Assembly (NCBI RefSeq): GCF_016817355.1
Contig: NZ_JADOTT010000007.1
Span: 29,736-93,735 of the forward strand
Length of the DNA stretch: 64,000 bases
Direction: 5' to 3'
From: Maricaulis parjimensis
Lineage (GTDB): Bacteria; Pseudomonadota; Alphaproteobacteria; Caulobacterales; Maricaulaceae
Position numbers and translations under genes: made by a program
In this document: piece by piece, positions 16,539 to 26,606 of the stretch
Numbering within the stretch: the first letter of the stretch is position 1
Layout of the letters: the number at the start of each line of letters is the position of its first letter
The notes under the pieces: model-generated
What the model was told of the DNA's origin: nothing
The model's input: the letters and a program-made list of their open reading frames with translations, nothing else
Databases searched by the model: none

Positions 16539-18092
16539 TCAGCCCCCGATCAGTCCCGTTCGCGCCAGCAATTGCTTTGTGGAGGCGTCATACTCGGTAA
16601 TCTCGCCATCCAAAATCCCCTTGGTCAGAACTTTTCCAAGTTCGACGCCCCATTGGTCAAAGGGATTGATGCCATACATCACGCTTTCGACAAAAACCTT
16701 GTGTTCTTGCAAGGCGATAAGCGCGCCAAGCGTTGACGGCGTCAGATCATCAAGAATGAGCGTTGCCGAAGGCCGACCACCCGGCATGGACTTGTGCGCG
16801 GCCAGTTCCGGCTCTTTTGCCGGGTCGACTCGCCGTCCATCAAGCAGGGCCGCGCCCTGGGCCGCCATATTGGCCGCCAGCGCCCGTTCGCGCGGATCCG
16901 CGCTGGCGAAATGCCGTCCGATCCCGATGAAATCGACAGGCACGATATCCTTGCCCTGGTGCAGCCACTGGAAAAAGGAGTGCTGGATTTCGGTGCCGCT
17001 GCCTCCCCAGACGAGGGCCCCGCCCGGTGTCTGGCCCGGCTGCCCGCTGGTGGTCACGGACTTGCCGAGGGATTCCATTTCCAGCTGCTGGAAATAGTCG
17101 GCCAGCTTGCCCAGCCGTGCCGAATAGGCGGCCACGCAACGGCTGGGATAGCGCAGGGCGACGCGATTCCAGACATCGATCAGCCCTTTGAGGATGGGCA
17201 AATTCTGTTCGATCGGCGCTTCCGCGAAATGCTTGTCCATCGCCTGGGCGCCATCGCGGAAAGCGGCGAACACGTCCGGCCCGAGCCCGATCTCCAGCGA
17301 CAGGCCCACAGCCGACCAGACGGAATAACGCCCGCCCACCCAATCGGGGAAATCGAAGACGCGTTCCGGATCAATCCCGAAGGCCTTGGCCTTGTCCGGT
17401 GCCGCCGAAGCGGCGGCGAAATGCTCGCCCGCCTTGTCGGCGCCGATCTCGCCGGCCAGCCAGTCCCGGGCGGCTTCGCCCGACATCAGGGTTTCCTGAG
17501 TGGAGAAGGATTTGGAGGCGATGATGAAGAGCACGGCTTGCGGGTCGCAGCCGGCCACGGCGTGTTTCAGGTCAGACGGGTCCAGGCTGGCGACAAAGCG
17601 CATCTCCGGCCCGCCTTCGGCATGATCAGCCAGCGCGTCGGCAATCAGGCGCGGACCAAGATCCGATCCGCCAATGCCGATATTGACGACACGGGTGATC
17701 GTCTTGCCGGAAGGCTGGAAAGCGCCGCTGCGAACGGCTTCCGCAAAGGCACGGGTCTGGGCCTGGGTCCGGTCGACCAGTTCGGCTTCCGGCGAGCCGG
17801 GAATATTCGCGCCATGCCGGTAAGCCATGTGCAGGGCCGGACGGTGCTCGGTCCCGTTCACGATTCCGCCCGACAAGAGCGTGTCGCGCTTCTCTTCCAG
17901 GCCGGCATCGCGGGCCGCACCGATCAGCGCATCCAGCGCCGCCACATCCAGGCGCTGTTTGGTGGCATCGAACTCGATCCCCGCCACAGAGTGGATCAGG
18001 CGGTCAGAGCGGGCCTTGCCCGCATCCGCCAGCGTCCGCAGGCTTTCGGATTTCAAACGTTCGGCGTGATTGAGATTTTCAGTCGTCAGCAC
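16539..18092 (-). CDS. pgi: Glucose-6-phosphate isomerase
   Basis: 517 aa. Interconverts glucose-6-phosphate and fructose-6-phosphate. Family signatures are present: [23 protein letters not shown], the first PGI signature region ([15 protein letters not shown]), and [17 protein letters not shown] with the catalytic His region. In this window it feeds hexose phosphates both to transketolase chemistry and to mannose and glucosamine precursors. A 6-bp dyad (GGAGCG/CGCTCC, 18125-18145) lies upstream. Confidence 0.97.
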   Translation of the reverse strand: MLTTENLNHAERLKSESLRTLADAGKARSDRLIHSVAGIEFDATKQRLDVAALDALIGAARDAGLEEKRDTLLSGGIVNGTEHRPALHMAYRHGANIPGSPEAELVDRTQAQTRAFAEAVRSGAFQPSGKTITRVVNIGIGGSDLGPRLIADALADHAEGGPEMRFVASLDPSDLKHAVAGCDPQAVLFIIASKSFSTQETLMSGEAARDWLAGEIGADKAGEHFAAASAAPDKAKAFGIDPERVFDFPDWVGGRYSVWSAVGLSLEIGLGPDVFAAFRDGAQAMDKHFAEAPIEQNLPILKGLIDVWNRVALRYPSRCVAAYSARLGKLADYFQQLEMESLGKSVTTSGQPGQTPGGALVWGGSGTEIQHSFFQWLHQGKDIVPVDFIGIGRHFASADPRERALAANMAAQGAALLDGRRVDPAKEPELAAHKSMPGGRPSATLILDDLTPSTLGALIALQEHKVFVESVMYGINPFDQWGVELGKVLTKGILDGEITEYDASTKQLLARTGLIGG

Positions 18093-18158
18093 AGTGTCAC
18101 CCAGCGCAAATCATTGGTAGCAGGAGCGTAAAGTTAGCGCTCCCACATGACAATCGCT

Positions 18159-19349
18159 CTACACCGTAGAAGTAGGCTTCTCTTCGGCGCCCACAGGCCC
18201 ACACGACACTTCACCGGACATATCCGTACTGTGCAGCCCTGCCAGTTCGATCAAGCTGCCGACAAGATGATAGAGCGTACTTCCCGGCATGTTCGCTGAT
18301 CGGCTCATCCCCTCGCTGTCAATTGCATCAGCCCATCCGCCCGCAACCGCTGGACCCAAATGGTGTTTGAGCAACCCTTCACAGGACAGCTCGAGCAACT
18401 CAGCCGCCAACGGGTTTCCTCGCTTCAGTTCAACAGAGGCTGCCCGCACCCATTCTGTCTGCATCCAAGTCCTGGAGCCCGCGTCGATTGGTTGCCCCGA
18501 CGTATCCATAGACGTGTAGAGAAGTCCGGTCCTTGAATTTCGACCTCGTGCCATCGCATTGGCAAAAAGGGCTGCCCCAGCCTCGCCTGCCGACCAACCT
18601 GTCAAGCGCTCACACTCGGCCAACAACCAGACCCATTCGCAAAAATGCCCCGGCTCAAGAACATGTCCTTGTTGGGGATGAGGTAGCCAATCGTCGGTAA
18701 AAAACTCCAAAAGTTGGCCGCAATCGGATTGATAAAAAGTCCCATCGAACAGATTTCTCAGCCCGGCGATACGCGGCAAGAGATCTGGATCGTCAGTCGT
18801 TTCGTACAGCGCCATAAGCGCTTCCAGCAAATGCATGTGCGGATTCTGTCGGCGCGGTTGGAGAGGAGCGCCGATCCCCTCGATGAAACCACCTTGCTCG
18901 GACGCCATCTTCGTCTCAACAAAATCGAGGGTTTCAAAAGCAAGGTCACGGTAAGTAGAATCGCCACTCGCCTTGAACACCCAGGCGCAGGCGAGAATGA
19001 TAAAGGCGTGATCATACAAATCCCGCCGCGCATCAATTACCTGCCCCTGATCATCCAGAAGGTGAGACCATCCGCCCATACCCCCTGCCTGCCAAGCATG
19101 TGCCTTGAGACGCTCCAGGCCTTCGACGGCTTGTTCAGTTTCATTCACCCAGCCCGCCAAGGTGCAGCGCGCAAAGACATAGCTCTGTCGGGCCTGCGCC
19201 CGGACCCGGCGCGGAATTCCGTTCAGCCCCCGTCCTGACATGTCCAGCGCTTCGAAAAAGCCACCATTCCGCGCGTCCCAGGCTCTCTCGGCCCAGAAAG
19301 GCACAACCTGGCACACCCCGTTTTCCAAAAGCTGCCTTGAGTTTTGCAT
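18159..19349 (-). CDS. AGE-family epimerase/isomerase, possible mannose-6-phosphate isomerase
   Basis: 396 aa, (alpha/alpha)6-barrel of the N-acylglucosamine 2-epimerase family: RRVRAQARQSYVFARC, DLYDHAFIILACAWVF, NPHMHLLEALMALYE, and LEPGHFCEWVWLLAEC with the conserved active-site His residues. Members act as GlcNAc 2-epimerases, mannose isomerases or cellobiose epimerases, and in rhizobia one acts as phosphomannose isomerase. The nearby mannose-1-phosphate guanylyltransferase lacks a PMI domain and no classical manA is seen, so supply of mannose-6-phosphate is a good guess. Codon use is less GC-rich than in pgi and tkt. Confidence 0.82.
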   Translation of the reverse strand: MQNSRQLLENGVCQVVPFWAERAWDARNGGFFEALDMSGRGLNGIPRRVRAQARQSYVFARCTLAGWVNETEQAVEGLERLKAHAWQAGGMGGWSHLLDDQGQVIDARRDLYDHAFIILACAWVFKASGDSTYRDLAFETLDFVETKMASEQGGFIEGIGAPLQPRRQNPHMHLLEALMALYETTDDPDLLPRIAGLRNLFDGTFYQSDCGQLLEFFTDDWLPHPQQGHVLEPGHFCEWVWLLAECERLTGWSAGEAGAALFANAMARGRNSRTGLLYTSMDTSGQPIDAGSRTWMQTEWVRAASVELKRGNPLAAELLELSCEGLLKHHLGPAVAGGWADAIDSEGMSRSANMPGSTLYHLVGSLIELAGLHSTDMSGEVSCGPVGAEEKPTSTV

Positions 19350-19381
19350 CCTCTCCCCCGACAGGCTGCAGGCGCGGAAAG

Positions 19382-20143
19382 CTAGCCTAGGGCAGCCATG
19401 TCCTCATCGGAAACATCGAAGTTCGCGTAGACATTCTGGACGTCGTCGCAATCTTCCAGGGTTTCCATCATCTTCATCAGCGTGGCGACCTTGTCGCCGG
19501 TGACTTCGATGAGGTTCTGCGGACGCCAGATCAGTTTCGCAGACGCTGGGTCTTCGAACTGTTCAGCCAGCGCACCGACAACATCCATCAGGTCCTCGCG
19601 GGCCGTGAAGATGACGTGTTCGCCTTCATTGTCCTCATCGCCCTCTTCGGAGGCCACATCCTCGGCACCGGCCTCGATGGCAGCTTCCATCATCGTGTCT
19701 TCATCCGCCTTGGAGAGCGGGTAGCGGATCTCGCCGACATTATCGAACATGAAGGCGACCGAACCAGTTTCACCCATATTGCCGCCATTCTTGGCGAAGG
19801 CCGTGCGCACTTCGGCAGCCGCGCGATTGCGATTGTCGGTGGACACTTCGACGATCACGCCGACGCCGGCCGGGCCGAAGCCTTCATAGCGGATGTCCTC
19901 ATAAGCCTCGCCATCACCGCCAGATGCCTTGTCGATGGCCCGCTGGATATTGTCCTTGGGCATGGACTGGCCCTTGGCGTTGGCGATCGCCAGACGCAGG
20001 CGCGGGTTCGCATCAGGGTCGGGACCACCCATTTTCGCGGCAATGGAAATTTCCTTGGACAGGCGCGAAAACAGTTTCGAGCGCAGCTTGTCCTGGCGCC
20101 CCTTACGGTGCTGGATATTGGCCCATTTGGAGTGTCCGGCCAT
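19382..20143 (-). CDS. yebC: YebC/PmpR family protein
   Basis: 253 aa, full-length member. The N-terminus is the family hallmark ([20 protein letters not shown]), and [20 protein letters not shown] lies in the middle. Described in other bacteria as a DNA-binding regulator, and some members act on translating ribosomes; which applies here cannot be told. Unusually placed between the AGE isomerase and the guanylyltransferase rather than next to ruvC. Confidence 0.96.
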   Translation of the reverse strand: MAGHSKWANIQHRKGRQDKLRSKLFSRLSKEISIAAKMGGPDPDANPRLRLAIANAKGQSMPKDNIQRAIDKASGGDGEAYEDIRYEGFGPAGVGVIVEVSTDNRNRAAAEVRTAFAKNGGNMGETGSVAFMFDNVGEIRYPLSKADEDTMMEAAIEAGAEDVASEEGDEDNEGEHVIFTAREDLMDVVGALAEQFEDPASAKLIWRPQNLIEVTGDKVATLMKMMETLEDCDDVQNVYANFDVSDEDMAALG

Positions 20144-20235
20144 GGTCGGGATCCCTCTTCCTGCGGATTCAAGGCGCCTTCAATACCCAGAATGCCCGCC
20201 CAAGGCCACTGGGCAAGGCAGATCGGCGACTGCGA

Positions 20236-21318
20236 TCAGAGCAAGTCGAGACGACCATCATCCTTGAGGCGATTAACGATAGTCTTCACGTCCTGGCATT
20301 GCTGACGGTGTGTGACGAGAACAGAATCTTCTGTCGCCACGATCACCAAGTCTTCGACACCAATCACACCGACTTTCTGGCCGGATGAGAACACGTAGGA
20401 ATTGTGCGCGTCGACAAGCTCGACATCACCACGCACGACATTCCCGTCCGAGTCCTTCTCTCCAATTTCCCAGAGCGCACCCCATGCGCCCACATCGGAC
20501 CAACCAATATCTGCCGGAACAACAGCGGCCTGTTCGGTGGACTCCATAACGGCGTAGTCGAATGAAATAGACGGGCACGCTTCGAACGAAGCTGCGTCGA
20601 GCACCACCTGACGATCTTCCGTCACAGCCTTTTCCAGAGCTGCGCGACAGGCTTTGGCCACGCGTGGGCAGTGAATCTCCATTTCCCGACGAACGCTTGA
20701 CGCCCCGAACAGGAAAATCCCGGCATTCCAGTAGTAACGACCGTCATCTAGGAATCCTTGCGCGGTTTCCCGATCGGGCTTTTCGGTGAAAGCCGATACC
20801 GTGAAACCGCCGCCAAGTGACTCTCCGCGACGAATATAGCCATAGCCCGTTTCCGGCCCATCAGGCATGATCCCGAAAGTTACAATATGTCCGCCCGCGG
20901 CCAGCTTGGCGGCTTCAGCGATAGCGTCATGGAAGGCTTCGACATTGCGAATATGGTGGTCCGCTGGCAGGAGCAGTATAAGGGCGTCATCCCCGTATTC
21001 CCGGACAACCAACTCAGCGGCGACGGCGGCAACTGGGGCAGTGTTCCGCCCCATCGGCTCGACAACGAAATGTGAGGGCATCACGCCCAGCGCCTCGAGC
21101 TGAAGCCGGGCCAGATCATGCTGAGTCTCGTTCAGCACGACCATGGATTCAGCAAAATCGAACGCGCCCGCCGAACCCGTCACACGAGCGACGGTTTCCT
21201 GCACCATACTCTGCTCAGTCACAAGCGCATGTAACTGTTTTGGATGCGTCTTCCGGGAGAGCGGCCACAGTCGCGTTCCAGATCCGCCCGACATGACTAC
21301 AGGAACGATTTTGGTCAC
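20236..21318 (-). CDS. Mannose-1-phosphate guanylyltransferase (single-domain)
   Basis: 360 aa. Makes GDP-mannose for polysaccharides. The nucleotidyltransferase signature is at the N-terminus (VMSGGSGTRLWPLSRKTHPK), with LLLPADHHI, GYGYIRRGE and FTEKPDRETA later. It ends after the left-handed beta-helix-like part (NSYVFSSGQKVGVIGVEDLVIVAT) and lacks the C-terminal cupin isomerase domain of bifunctional ManC/AlgA, so the isomerase step must come from another gene. The AGE-family enzyme 0.9 kb downstream on the same strand is the obvious candidate. Confidence 0.93.
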   Translation of the reverse strand: MTKIVPVVMSGGSGTRLWPLSRKTHPKQLHALVTEQSMVQETVARVTGSAGAFDFAESMVVLNETQHDLARLQLEALGVMPSHFVVEPMGRNTAPVAAVAAELVVREYGDDALILLLPADHHIRNVEAFHDAIAEAAKLAAGGHIVTFGIMPDGPETGYGYIRRGESLGGGFTVSAFTEKPDRETAQGFLDDGRYYWNAGIFLFGASSVRREMEIHCPRVAKACRAALEKAVTEDRQVVLDAASFEACPSISFDYAVMESTEQAAVVPADIGWSDVGAWGALWEIGEKDSDGNVVRGDVELVDAHNSYVFSSGQKVGVIGVEDLVIVATEDSVLVTHRQQCQDVKTIVNRLKDDGRLDLL

Positions 21319-21447
21319 GGATTCCCCCTTAAAAACTTGTCAGGATTGTCCGAGGAGAGTCCGGGCAAATCAAGCGATCCCAGCACCAGCGCTTCGACTC
21401 ATCCGCATGGGGATCATTGTCCTGCTCGCCACCTGCCGTAGCCAAAA

Positions 21448-21720
21448 CTACATCTGGAGCGCGAAATATTGAGGCTCGTTCCGCGGCATCGGCGGAAACC
21501 CCCGCAGCGTGAGGAAAGACAGAAAGCTGCCGAGCAATTCGGCACTATCCGTTTGCACGATCCGAATGAAAGTCTGCTCTTCCTGCAGATGGGCGGTAAA
21601 CACGCATGCTTTCGGCTCACTGATCGTGCCTTCGTCGCACAATCTGAGAAAATCGATCATGTGCTGATCAAACACCAGGGCTTCCTGCTCGTTCTCGAAC
21701 CGAATGGTTTGCTTGAACAT
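21448..21720 (-). CDS. Small hypothetical protein, 90 aa
   Basis: Not recognised. The ATG at 21720 is chosen because GGGGGA stands close upstream; a second ATG at 21756 would add 12 residues. The product is soluble, without signal or membrane segment, with an alternating strand/helix look (TIRFENEQEALVFDQHMIDFL, then TFIRIVQTDSAELLGSFLSF). The visible Shine-Dalgarno and even amino-acid composition support a real gene. Isolated between guanylyltransferase (129 bp) and the YmdB-like gene (264 bp). Confidence 0.55.
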   Translation of the reverse strand: MFKQTIRFENEQEALVFDQHMIDFLRLCDEGTISEPKACVFTAHLQEEQTFIRIVQTDSAELLGSFLSFLTLRGFPPMPRNEPQYFALQM

Positions 21721-21984
21721 GCTTCCCCCAATCAGATTCCCGGAACCGGAAAACATACACCCCTAAAAGCCGCCTCGCGTCCTCCTGATTGAACGCAGAG
21801 CACGAACGTGCGGCGCCCATTCATCGAGCACCCAAGACCAAGAGCGGCGACAATCCTCGACCGCCACGCGATGTTAAACGAAACGTTAAACCCAGTTTGG
21901 GGTCGATCAAGCGATCAGGCACCGCGCCTTGACGGAATCATGACGCACCGCAACATTTTTGCCACATCTGGTCTTGATTTGATG
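21721..21984. other. Intergenic stretch, nothing certain seen
   Basis: 264 bp between the small hypothetical gene and the YmdB-like gene, both minus strand. It is AT-richer than its surroundings and should hold the small gene's promoter. A short repeat GATCAAGCGATCA occurs near 21903-21917. No RNA gene or clear terminator was found. Confidence 0.3.
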
Positions 21985-22800
21985 TCAGGCGGGGATGGTT
22001 TCAGACAATTGGCCGCCGATCCGGATCGGCTCGGCCCGTACCGCCAGACCGGTCCGGTCGTCGGTTTCCACGAAAACACCGCTGAGTGTCGCCTCGCCCG
22101 TGGCCGGTTCGAAGCGGCCGGACCGCATGCGCGTGGTGAAGCGGCGCAGGGGCTCTTCCTTGTCCATGCCGATGACACTGTCATAGTCGCCACACATGCC
22201 GGCATCGGTCTGGTAGGCGGTACCGCCCGGCAGGACACGGGTATCGGACGTGGGGACATGGGTATGCGTGCCGACGACCAGGCTGGCCCGTCCGTCACAG
22301 AATACGCCCATCGCCATCTTTTCGCTGGTCGCCTCGCCGTGGAAATCGAGGATCACGGCATCAGCCACCTCGCCCAGCGGGGCCGAGCCCAGCTCGCGCT
22401 CGACCGCCGCGAAGGGGTCGTCCAGCGTCTCCATGAAGAGATTGCCCATGGCATTGATCACCAGAACCCGGCGGCCATCCGGCGTGTCGTAGAGATTGGC
22501 GCCCGCACCCGGCGTCGAGCCGACCGGGTAATTGGCCGGACGCAAGAGGCGTGGTTCGCGATCGATATAGGACAGGGCCTCGCGCTGGTCCCAGGCGTGA
22601 TTGCCCAGGGTGAGCACATCCACGCCGACATCGAAGAGCTGGTTGCAGATCTTGGATGTGACGCCGAAACCGGCAGCGGCGTTCTCCGCATTGACCACCA
22701 CAAAATCCAGCGACAGGCGTTTGCGCAGGTCCGGCAGATGGTTCTCGACGGCAGTCCGTCCGGTCTTGCCGACAATGTCTCCGAAAAAGGCCAGGCGCAT
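21985..22800 (-). CDS. YmdB-family metallophosphoesterase
   Basis: 271 aa, TIGR00282-like. Metal-binding motifs in order: FGDIVGKTGR near the start, VVNAENAAAGFG, LGNHAWDQ, DFHGEATSEKMAMG, and GTHTHVPTSD. Members act as 2',3'-cyclic-nucleotide or cAMP phosphodiesterases in Gram-positives. Follows the metF-metH run by 84 bp on the same strand. Confidence 0.93.
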   Translation of the reverse strand: MRLAFFGDIVGKTGRTAVENHLPDLRKRLSLDFVVVNAENAAAGFGVTSKICNQLFDVGVDVLTLGNHAWDQREALSYIDREPRLLRPANYPVGSTPGAGANLYDTPDGRRVLVINAMGNLFMETLDDPFAAVERELGSAPLGEVADAVILDFHGEATSEKMAMGVFCDGRASLVVGTHTHVPTSDTRVLPGGTAYQTDAGMCGDYDSVIGMDKEEPLRRFTTRMRSGRFEPATGEATLSGVFVETDDRTGLAVRAEPIRIGGQLSETIPA

Positions 22801-22884
22801 GAGGCGTCAACTCCAAACTCACGAACCGGTGGATATGGCCCATCCGCCCCGCAAAGTCCAAGTCATAGCTGATAAGGCCGCCGC

Positions 22885-25533
22885 TCAGTCCGCACCGGGT
22901 GTGTAGTCGAGAATGGGTGCCAAGGCCCGTTCCGCCTCCGCCAGGGTCCAGCCCTTGCGGTCCGCGTAGTCTGCGACCTGATCCTTCAAGATGCGGCCGA
23001 CCGCGAAATAAACGCTGTCTGGATGCGACAGATAGAGACCCGAGACAGACGAGGCCGGCGTCATGGCAAAGGAATTGGTCAGGCCAATCCCGGTCCGCTG
23101 GGTTGCCTCGAGCAGGTTGAACAGGGTGCGTTTTTCGGTGTGATCCGGCTGGGAGGGATAGCCCGGCGCCGGACGGATACCGGCATAGGCTTCCTCGATG
23201 AGTTCCTGATTGGAGAGGGCCTCGCCCGGCGCATAACCCCAGTATTCGCGGCGCACCTTTTCATGCAGCCATTCCGCGGCAGCCTCGGCGAGACGGTCGG
23301 AGAGGGCCTTGAACAGGATGGAGTTGTAGTCGTCCTTCTCGGCCTCGAAGCGGGCCAGAATGTCCGGATTATCCCCTGCCGTGACCGCAAACCCGCCGAT
23401 CCAGTCCTCCACACCTTGTGGTGCCAGGAAGTCAAACTGGTTGAGATGCGGGTTGTCATTCGATTTGGCGGCCTGCTGGCGCAGACCATGGAAGGTCTCA
23501 CGGATCGTCGTGCGGGTGTCATCGGTATAGAGGACCGCATCATCACCGACACGATTGGCCGGCCAGAAGCCAAACACGGCGCGCGGCTCCAGCCATTTTT
23601 CCTCAACGATGCGCGCCAGCATGGCCTGGGCATCGTCAAACAGGGACTTCGCCGCCGCGCCACGATGAGGGTCATCAAAAATGGCGGGATAGCTGCCCTT
23701 CAGCTCCCAGGTGAAGAAGAAGGGGGTCCAATCGATATAATCAACCAGGGTTTCCAAAGACGGGCGCAGATCCTGAACACCCAGCTGTGCCGGCCGCTTG
23801 GGTGTATAGGCCGACCAGTCGCAATCCCAAGCCTTTTTGCGGGCATCCTCCAGCGACAGACGGTTCTTGGCCGCTCGTGCCGCCAGCCGCCGCTCCCGGA
23901 TCCTGGCCAGATCGGCTTTCACATCGGCAGCATAGGCATCGCGCTGATCGGAGAGGAGTTTGGACACCACACCAACGGCTCGGCTGGCATCGAGCACGTG
24001 GACAACGGGGGCCACGGAAATGGCTGGATCGATCTTCACAGCGGTATGAGCCGGCGACGTGGTCGCCCCGCCGATCAGAAGCGGGATATCGACCTGTTTG
24101 CGCTCCATTTCCGAAGCGACAAACACCATCTCATCCAGCGAGGGCGTAATCAGGCCGGACAGGCCGATAATGTCGGCCTTTTCCTTGCGCGCCGTCTCCA
24201 GAATGGTCTCACACGGCACCATCACGCCCAGATCGATGACTTCATAGCCATTACACTGCAGCACCACGCCGACGATATTCTTGCCGATATCGTGGACATC
24301 GCCCTTCACCGTCGCCATCACGACCTTGCCCGCAGAGGAATGGGTCTGGCCGGCCGCTTCCTTCTCTTCCTCCATGAAGGGGATGAGATGGGCGACAGCC
24401 TGTTTCATCACCCGGGCCGATTTGACGACCTGGGGCAGGAACATTTTGCCATCGCCGAACAGGTCGCCGACGACATTCATCCCGTCCATCAGCGGACCTT
24501 CGATGACATGAAGCGGCCGCTCGAAGGACTGACGCGCCTCTTCGGTATCCTCGACGATGAATTCATTGATGCCATGGACGAGGGCGTGGCGGATGCGATC
24601 GGCCACCGGCGCCTCGCGCCATTTCAGATCACGCTCCTTGGCCTTGCCGCCCCCCTGGCCGCGCCAGGCTTCGGCGGCTTCCAGCAGGCGGTCGGTCGCA
24701 TCATCGCGGCGATTGAGGATGACGTCCTCGACCAGTTCGCGCAGTTCCGGCTCGATATCGTCATAGATGTCCAGCTGGCCCGCATTGACGATCCCCATAT
24801 CCATGCCCGCCTTGATGGCGTGATAGAGGAAGACCGAGTGCATGGCCCGCCGAACCGGTTCATTGCCGCGGAAGGAGAAGGAGATGTTCGAGAGCCCGCC
24901 GGAGACGTGACAGCCCGGCAAGTTCTGACGGATGCGGCGCGTCGCCTCGATGAAGTCGACGGCGTAATTATTGTGCTCCTCGATCCCGGTCGCCACGGCG
25001 AAAATATTGGGATCGAAGATGATGTCTTCCGGCGGGAAACCGATCTCGTTGACGAGGATTTTGTAGGCCCGCTCGCAGATCTCGTATTTGCGATCCGCCG
25101 TATCCGCCTGCCCGGTCTCGTCAAAGGCCATCACGATCACCGCTGCGCCATAGGACAGACAGGCCTCAGCCTGCTGGCGGAAGATGGCTTCGCCTTCCTT
25201 CAGGCTGATCGAATTGACCACGGCCTTGCCCTGGACATTTTGCAGGCCGGCCTCGATCACCTCCCATTTGGAACTGTCGATCATGACCGGAACGCGCGCG
25301 ACATCCGGCTCACCGGCAATCATGCGCAGGAAGGTGGTCATGGCCTCGACGCTGTCGAGCAGGCCCTCATCCATGTTCACATCGATGATCTGGGCACCAT
25401 TCTCAACCTGTTGCCGGGCAACGGACACGGCCTCGGCATAATCACCCTCAGTGATGAGTTTGCGGAAACGGGCCGAGCCCGTGACATTCGTCCGCTCGCC
25501 GACATTGACGAAACTGGGTACCGATTGGGTCAT
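22885..25533 (-). CDS. metH: Methionine synthase, folate/cobalamin/activation part (split MetH)
   Basis: 882 aa. Lacks the N-terminal homocysteine-binding domain, which is encoded by the gene just upstream. Domains in order: methyltetrahydrofolate-binding barrel ([29 protein letters not shown]) to about residue 290, cap (residues 320-410), cobalamin domain with DVHDIGKN (Asp-x-His-x-x-Gly) and LSGLITPSL, and SAM-binding activation domain ([28 protein letters not shown]). Together with the 352-aa gene it equals one full MetH. It starts 12 bp after that gene's stop. Confidence 0.97.
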   Translation of the reverse strand: MTQSVPSFVNVGERTNVTGSARFRKLITEGDYAEAVSVARQQVENGAQIIDVNMDEGLLDSVEAMTTFLRMIAGEPDVARVPVMIDSSKWEVIEAGLQNVQGKAVVNSISLKEGEAIFRQQAEACLSYGAAVIVMAFDETGQADTADRKYEICERAYKILVNEIGFPPEDIIFDPNIFAVATGIEEHNNYAVDFIEATRRIRQNLPGCHVSGGLSNISFSFRGNEPVRRAMHSVFLYHAIKAGMDMGIVNAGQLDIYDDIEPELRELVEDVILNRRDDATDRLLEAAEAWRGQGGGKAKERDLKWREAPVADRIRHALVHGINEFIVEDTEEARQSFERPLHVIEGPLMDGMNVVGDLFGDGKMFLPQVVKSARVMKQAVAHLIPFMEEEKEAAGQTHSSAGKVVMATVKGDVHDIGKNIVGVVLQCNGYEVIDLGVMVPCETILETARKEKADIIGLSGLITPSLDEMVFVASEMERKQVDIPLLIGGATTSPAHTAVKIDPAISVAPVVHVLDASRAVGVVSKLLSDQRDAYAADVKADLARIRERRLAARAAKNRLSLEDARKKAWDCDWSAYTPKRPAQLGVQDLRPSLETLVDYIDWTPFFFTWELKGSYPAIFDDPHRGAAAKSLFDDAQAMLARIVEEKWLEPRAVFGFWPANRVGDDAVLYTDDTRTTIRETFHGLRQQAAKSNDNPHLNQFDFLAPQGVEDWIGGFAVTAGDNPDILARFEAEKDDYNSILFKALSDRLAEAAAEWLHEKVRREYWGYAPGEALSNQELIEEAYAGIRPAPGYPSQPDHTEKRTLFNLLEATQRTGIGLTNSFAMTPASSVSGLYLSHPDSVYFAVGRILKDQVADYADRKGWTLAEAERALAPILDYTPGAD

Positions 25534-25545
25534 GAAGTCCGGATC

Positions 25546-26604
25546 TCAGGCTGAGAGCTCAAAAGGTTCCAGGCCGGACAGGCGCATGGCGCGGTTCCGG
25601 CTGGCGGGGCGTCGCGGCTGCACGCCGGTCACGGATTGCGCAATGGCCCGGATATGGGCCGGCGTCGTGCCACAGCATCCACCAAGAATGTTCACCAGAC
25701 CGTGCTCGGCCCATTCCGACACGAAGCCGGCGGTCTGGCCGGGCTGTTCGTCATACTCGCCCATATCATTGGGCAGGCCGGCATTGGGATAGGCGATGAT
25801 GCGCGTGTCCGCCAGCCGGGCAATCTCGGCGATATAGGGCCGCATCTCCTCAGCCCCCAGCGCACAATTGAGACCGACAGCCCAGGGACGGGCATGGCGG
25901 ACCGAATACCAGAAAGCCTCGGCCGTCTGGCCCGACAGGGTGCGGCCGGACCGGTCCGTGATCGTGCCGGAAATCATCACCGGGATGGTCTCTCCCGTCG
26001 CAGCCCGCAGATCCAGCAGCGCCTTGATCGCCGCCTTGGCATTGAGCGTGTCGAACACGGTTTCGATCAGGAAGAAATCGACAAACTCCGCCATTGCCGC
26101 AGCCTGGTCGTAATAGGCTTGGCGGACGGCCGCGAAATCAATGTCGCGGAAGCCCGGATCATTGACGTCCGGGGAGATGGACAAGGTCTTGTTGGTCGGG
26201 CCGATCGCGCCAGCCACCGCCCTCGGCGTGCCGGTCTTGGCTTCGAATTCGTCAGCCGCTTCACGCGCCAGGCGCGCGCCTTCACGCGCGATCTCGGCGG
26301 CCAGGTCCTGCATGTCGTAATCAGCCTGGGCGATCGTCGTCGCGGAGAAGGTATTGGTCTCGACAATGTCCGACCCGGCTTCGAAATAGGCCGTATGGAT
26401 CGCCTTCACCGCATCGGGCGCAGTGAGATTGAGAATGTCGTTATTACCCTTGATGGGAGAGGGCCAGTCGGCAAATCGAGCGCCGCGATAGCCGTCCTCA
26501 TCCAGTTTGAGATCCTGGATCTGGGTGCCCATCGCCCCGTCGAGGATGAGGACACGGTCCTGCGCCAAGGCTTCGAGAGCCGCAATTCGTTCCTGCCGGA
26601 CCAT
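25546..26604 (-). CDS. Homocysteine S-methyltransferase part of split MetH
   Basis: 352 aa, the N-terminal module of cobalamin-dependent methionine synthase as a separate protein. Motifs: LILDGAMGTQIQDL near the start, ETNTFSATTIAQADY, GLNCALGAEEM with the first zinc Cys, and NILGGCCGTTPAHIRAI with the Cys pair that completes the zinc site. The ATG at 26604 is 2 nt after the metF stop, so translation is likely coupled; a longer open frame upstream lies inside metF and is ignored. The two-gene split is known from several alphaproteobacteria. Confidence 0.95.
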   Translation of the reverse strand: MVRQERIAALEALAQDRVLILDGAMGTQIQDLKLDEDGYRGARFADWPSPIKGNNDILNLTAPDAVKAIHTAYFEAGSDIVETNTFSATTIAQADYDMQDLAAEIAREGARLAREAADEFEAKTGTPRAVAGAIGPTNKTLSISPDVNDPGFRDIDFAAVRQAYYDQAAAMAEFVDFFLIETVFDTLNAKAAIKALLDLRAATGETIPVMISGTITDRSGRTLSGQTAEAFWYSVRHARPWAVGLNCALGAEEMRPYIAEIARLADTRIIAYPNAGLPNDMGEYDEQPGQTAGFVSEWAEHGLVNILGGCCGTTPAHIRAIAQSVTGVQPRRPASRNRAMRLSGLEPFELSA

Positions 26605-26606
26605 GA

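Noticed and set aside
15086-16600. 504-codon plus-strand open frame opposite transketolase
   Set aside because: Antisense shadow; transketolase is complete on the minus strand.
23023-25554. 843-codon plus-strand open frame opposite metH
   Set aside because: Antisense of a strongly conserved gene in a GC-rich genome; the translation has no domain-like order.
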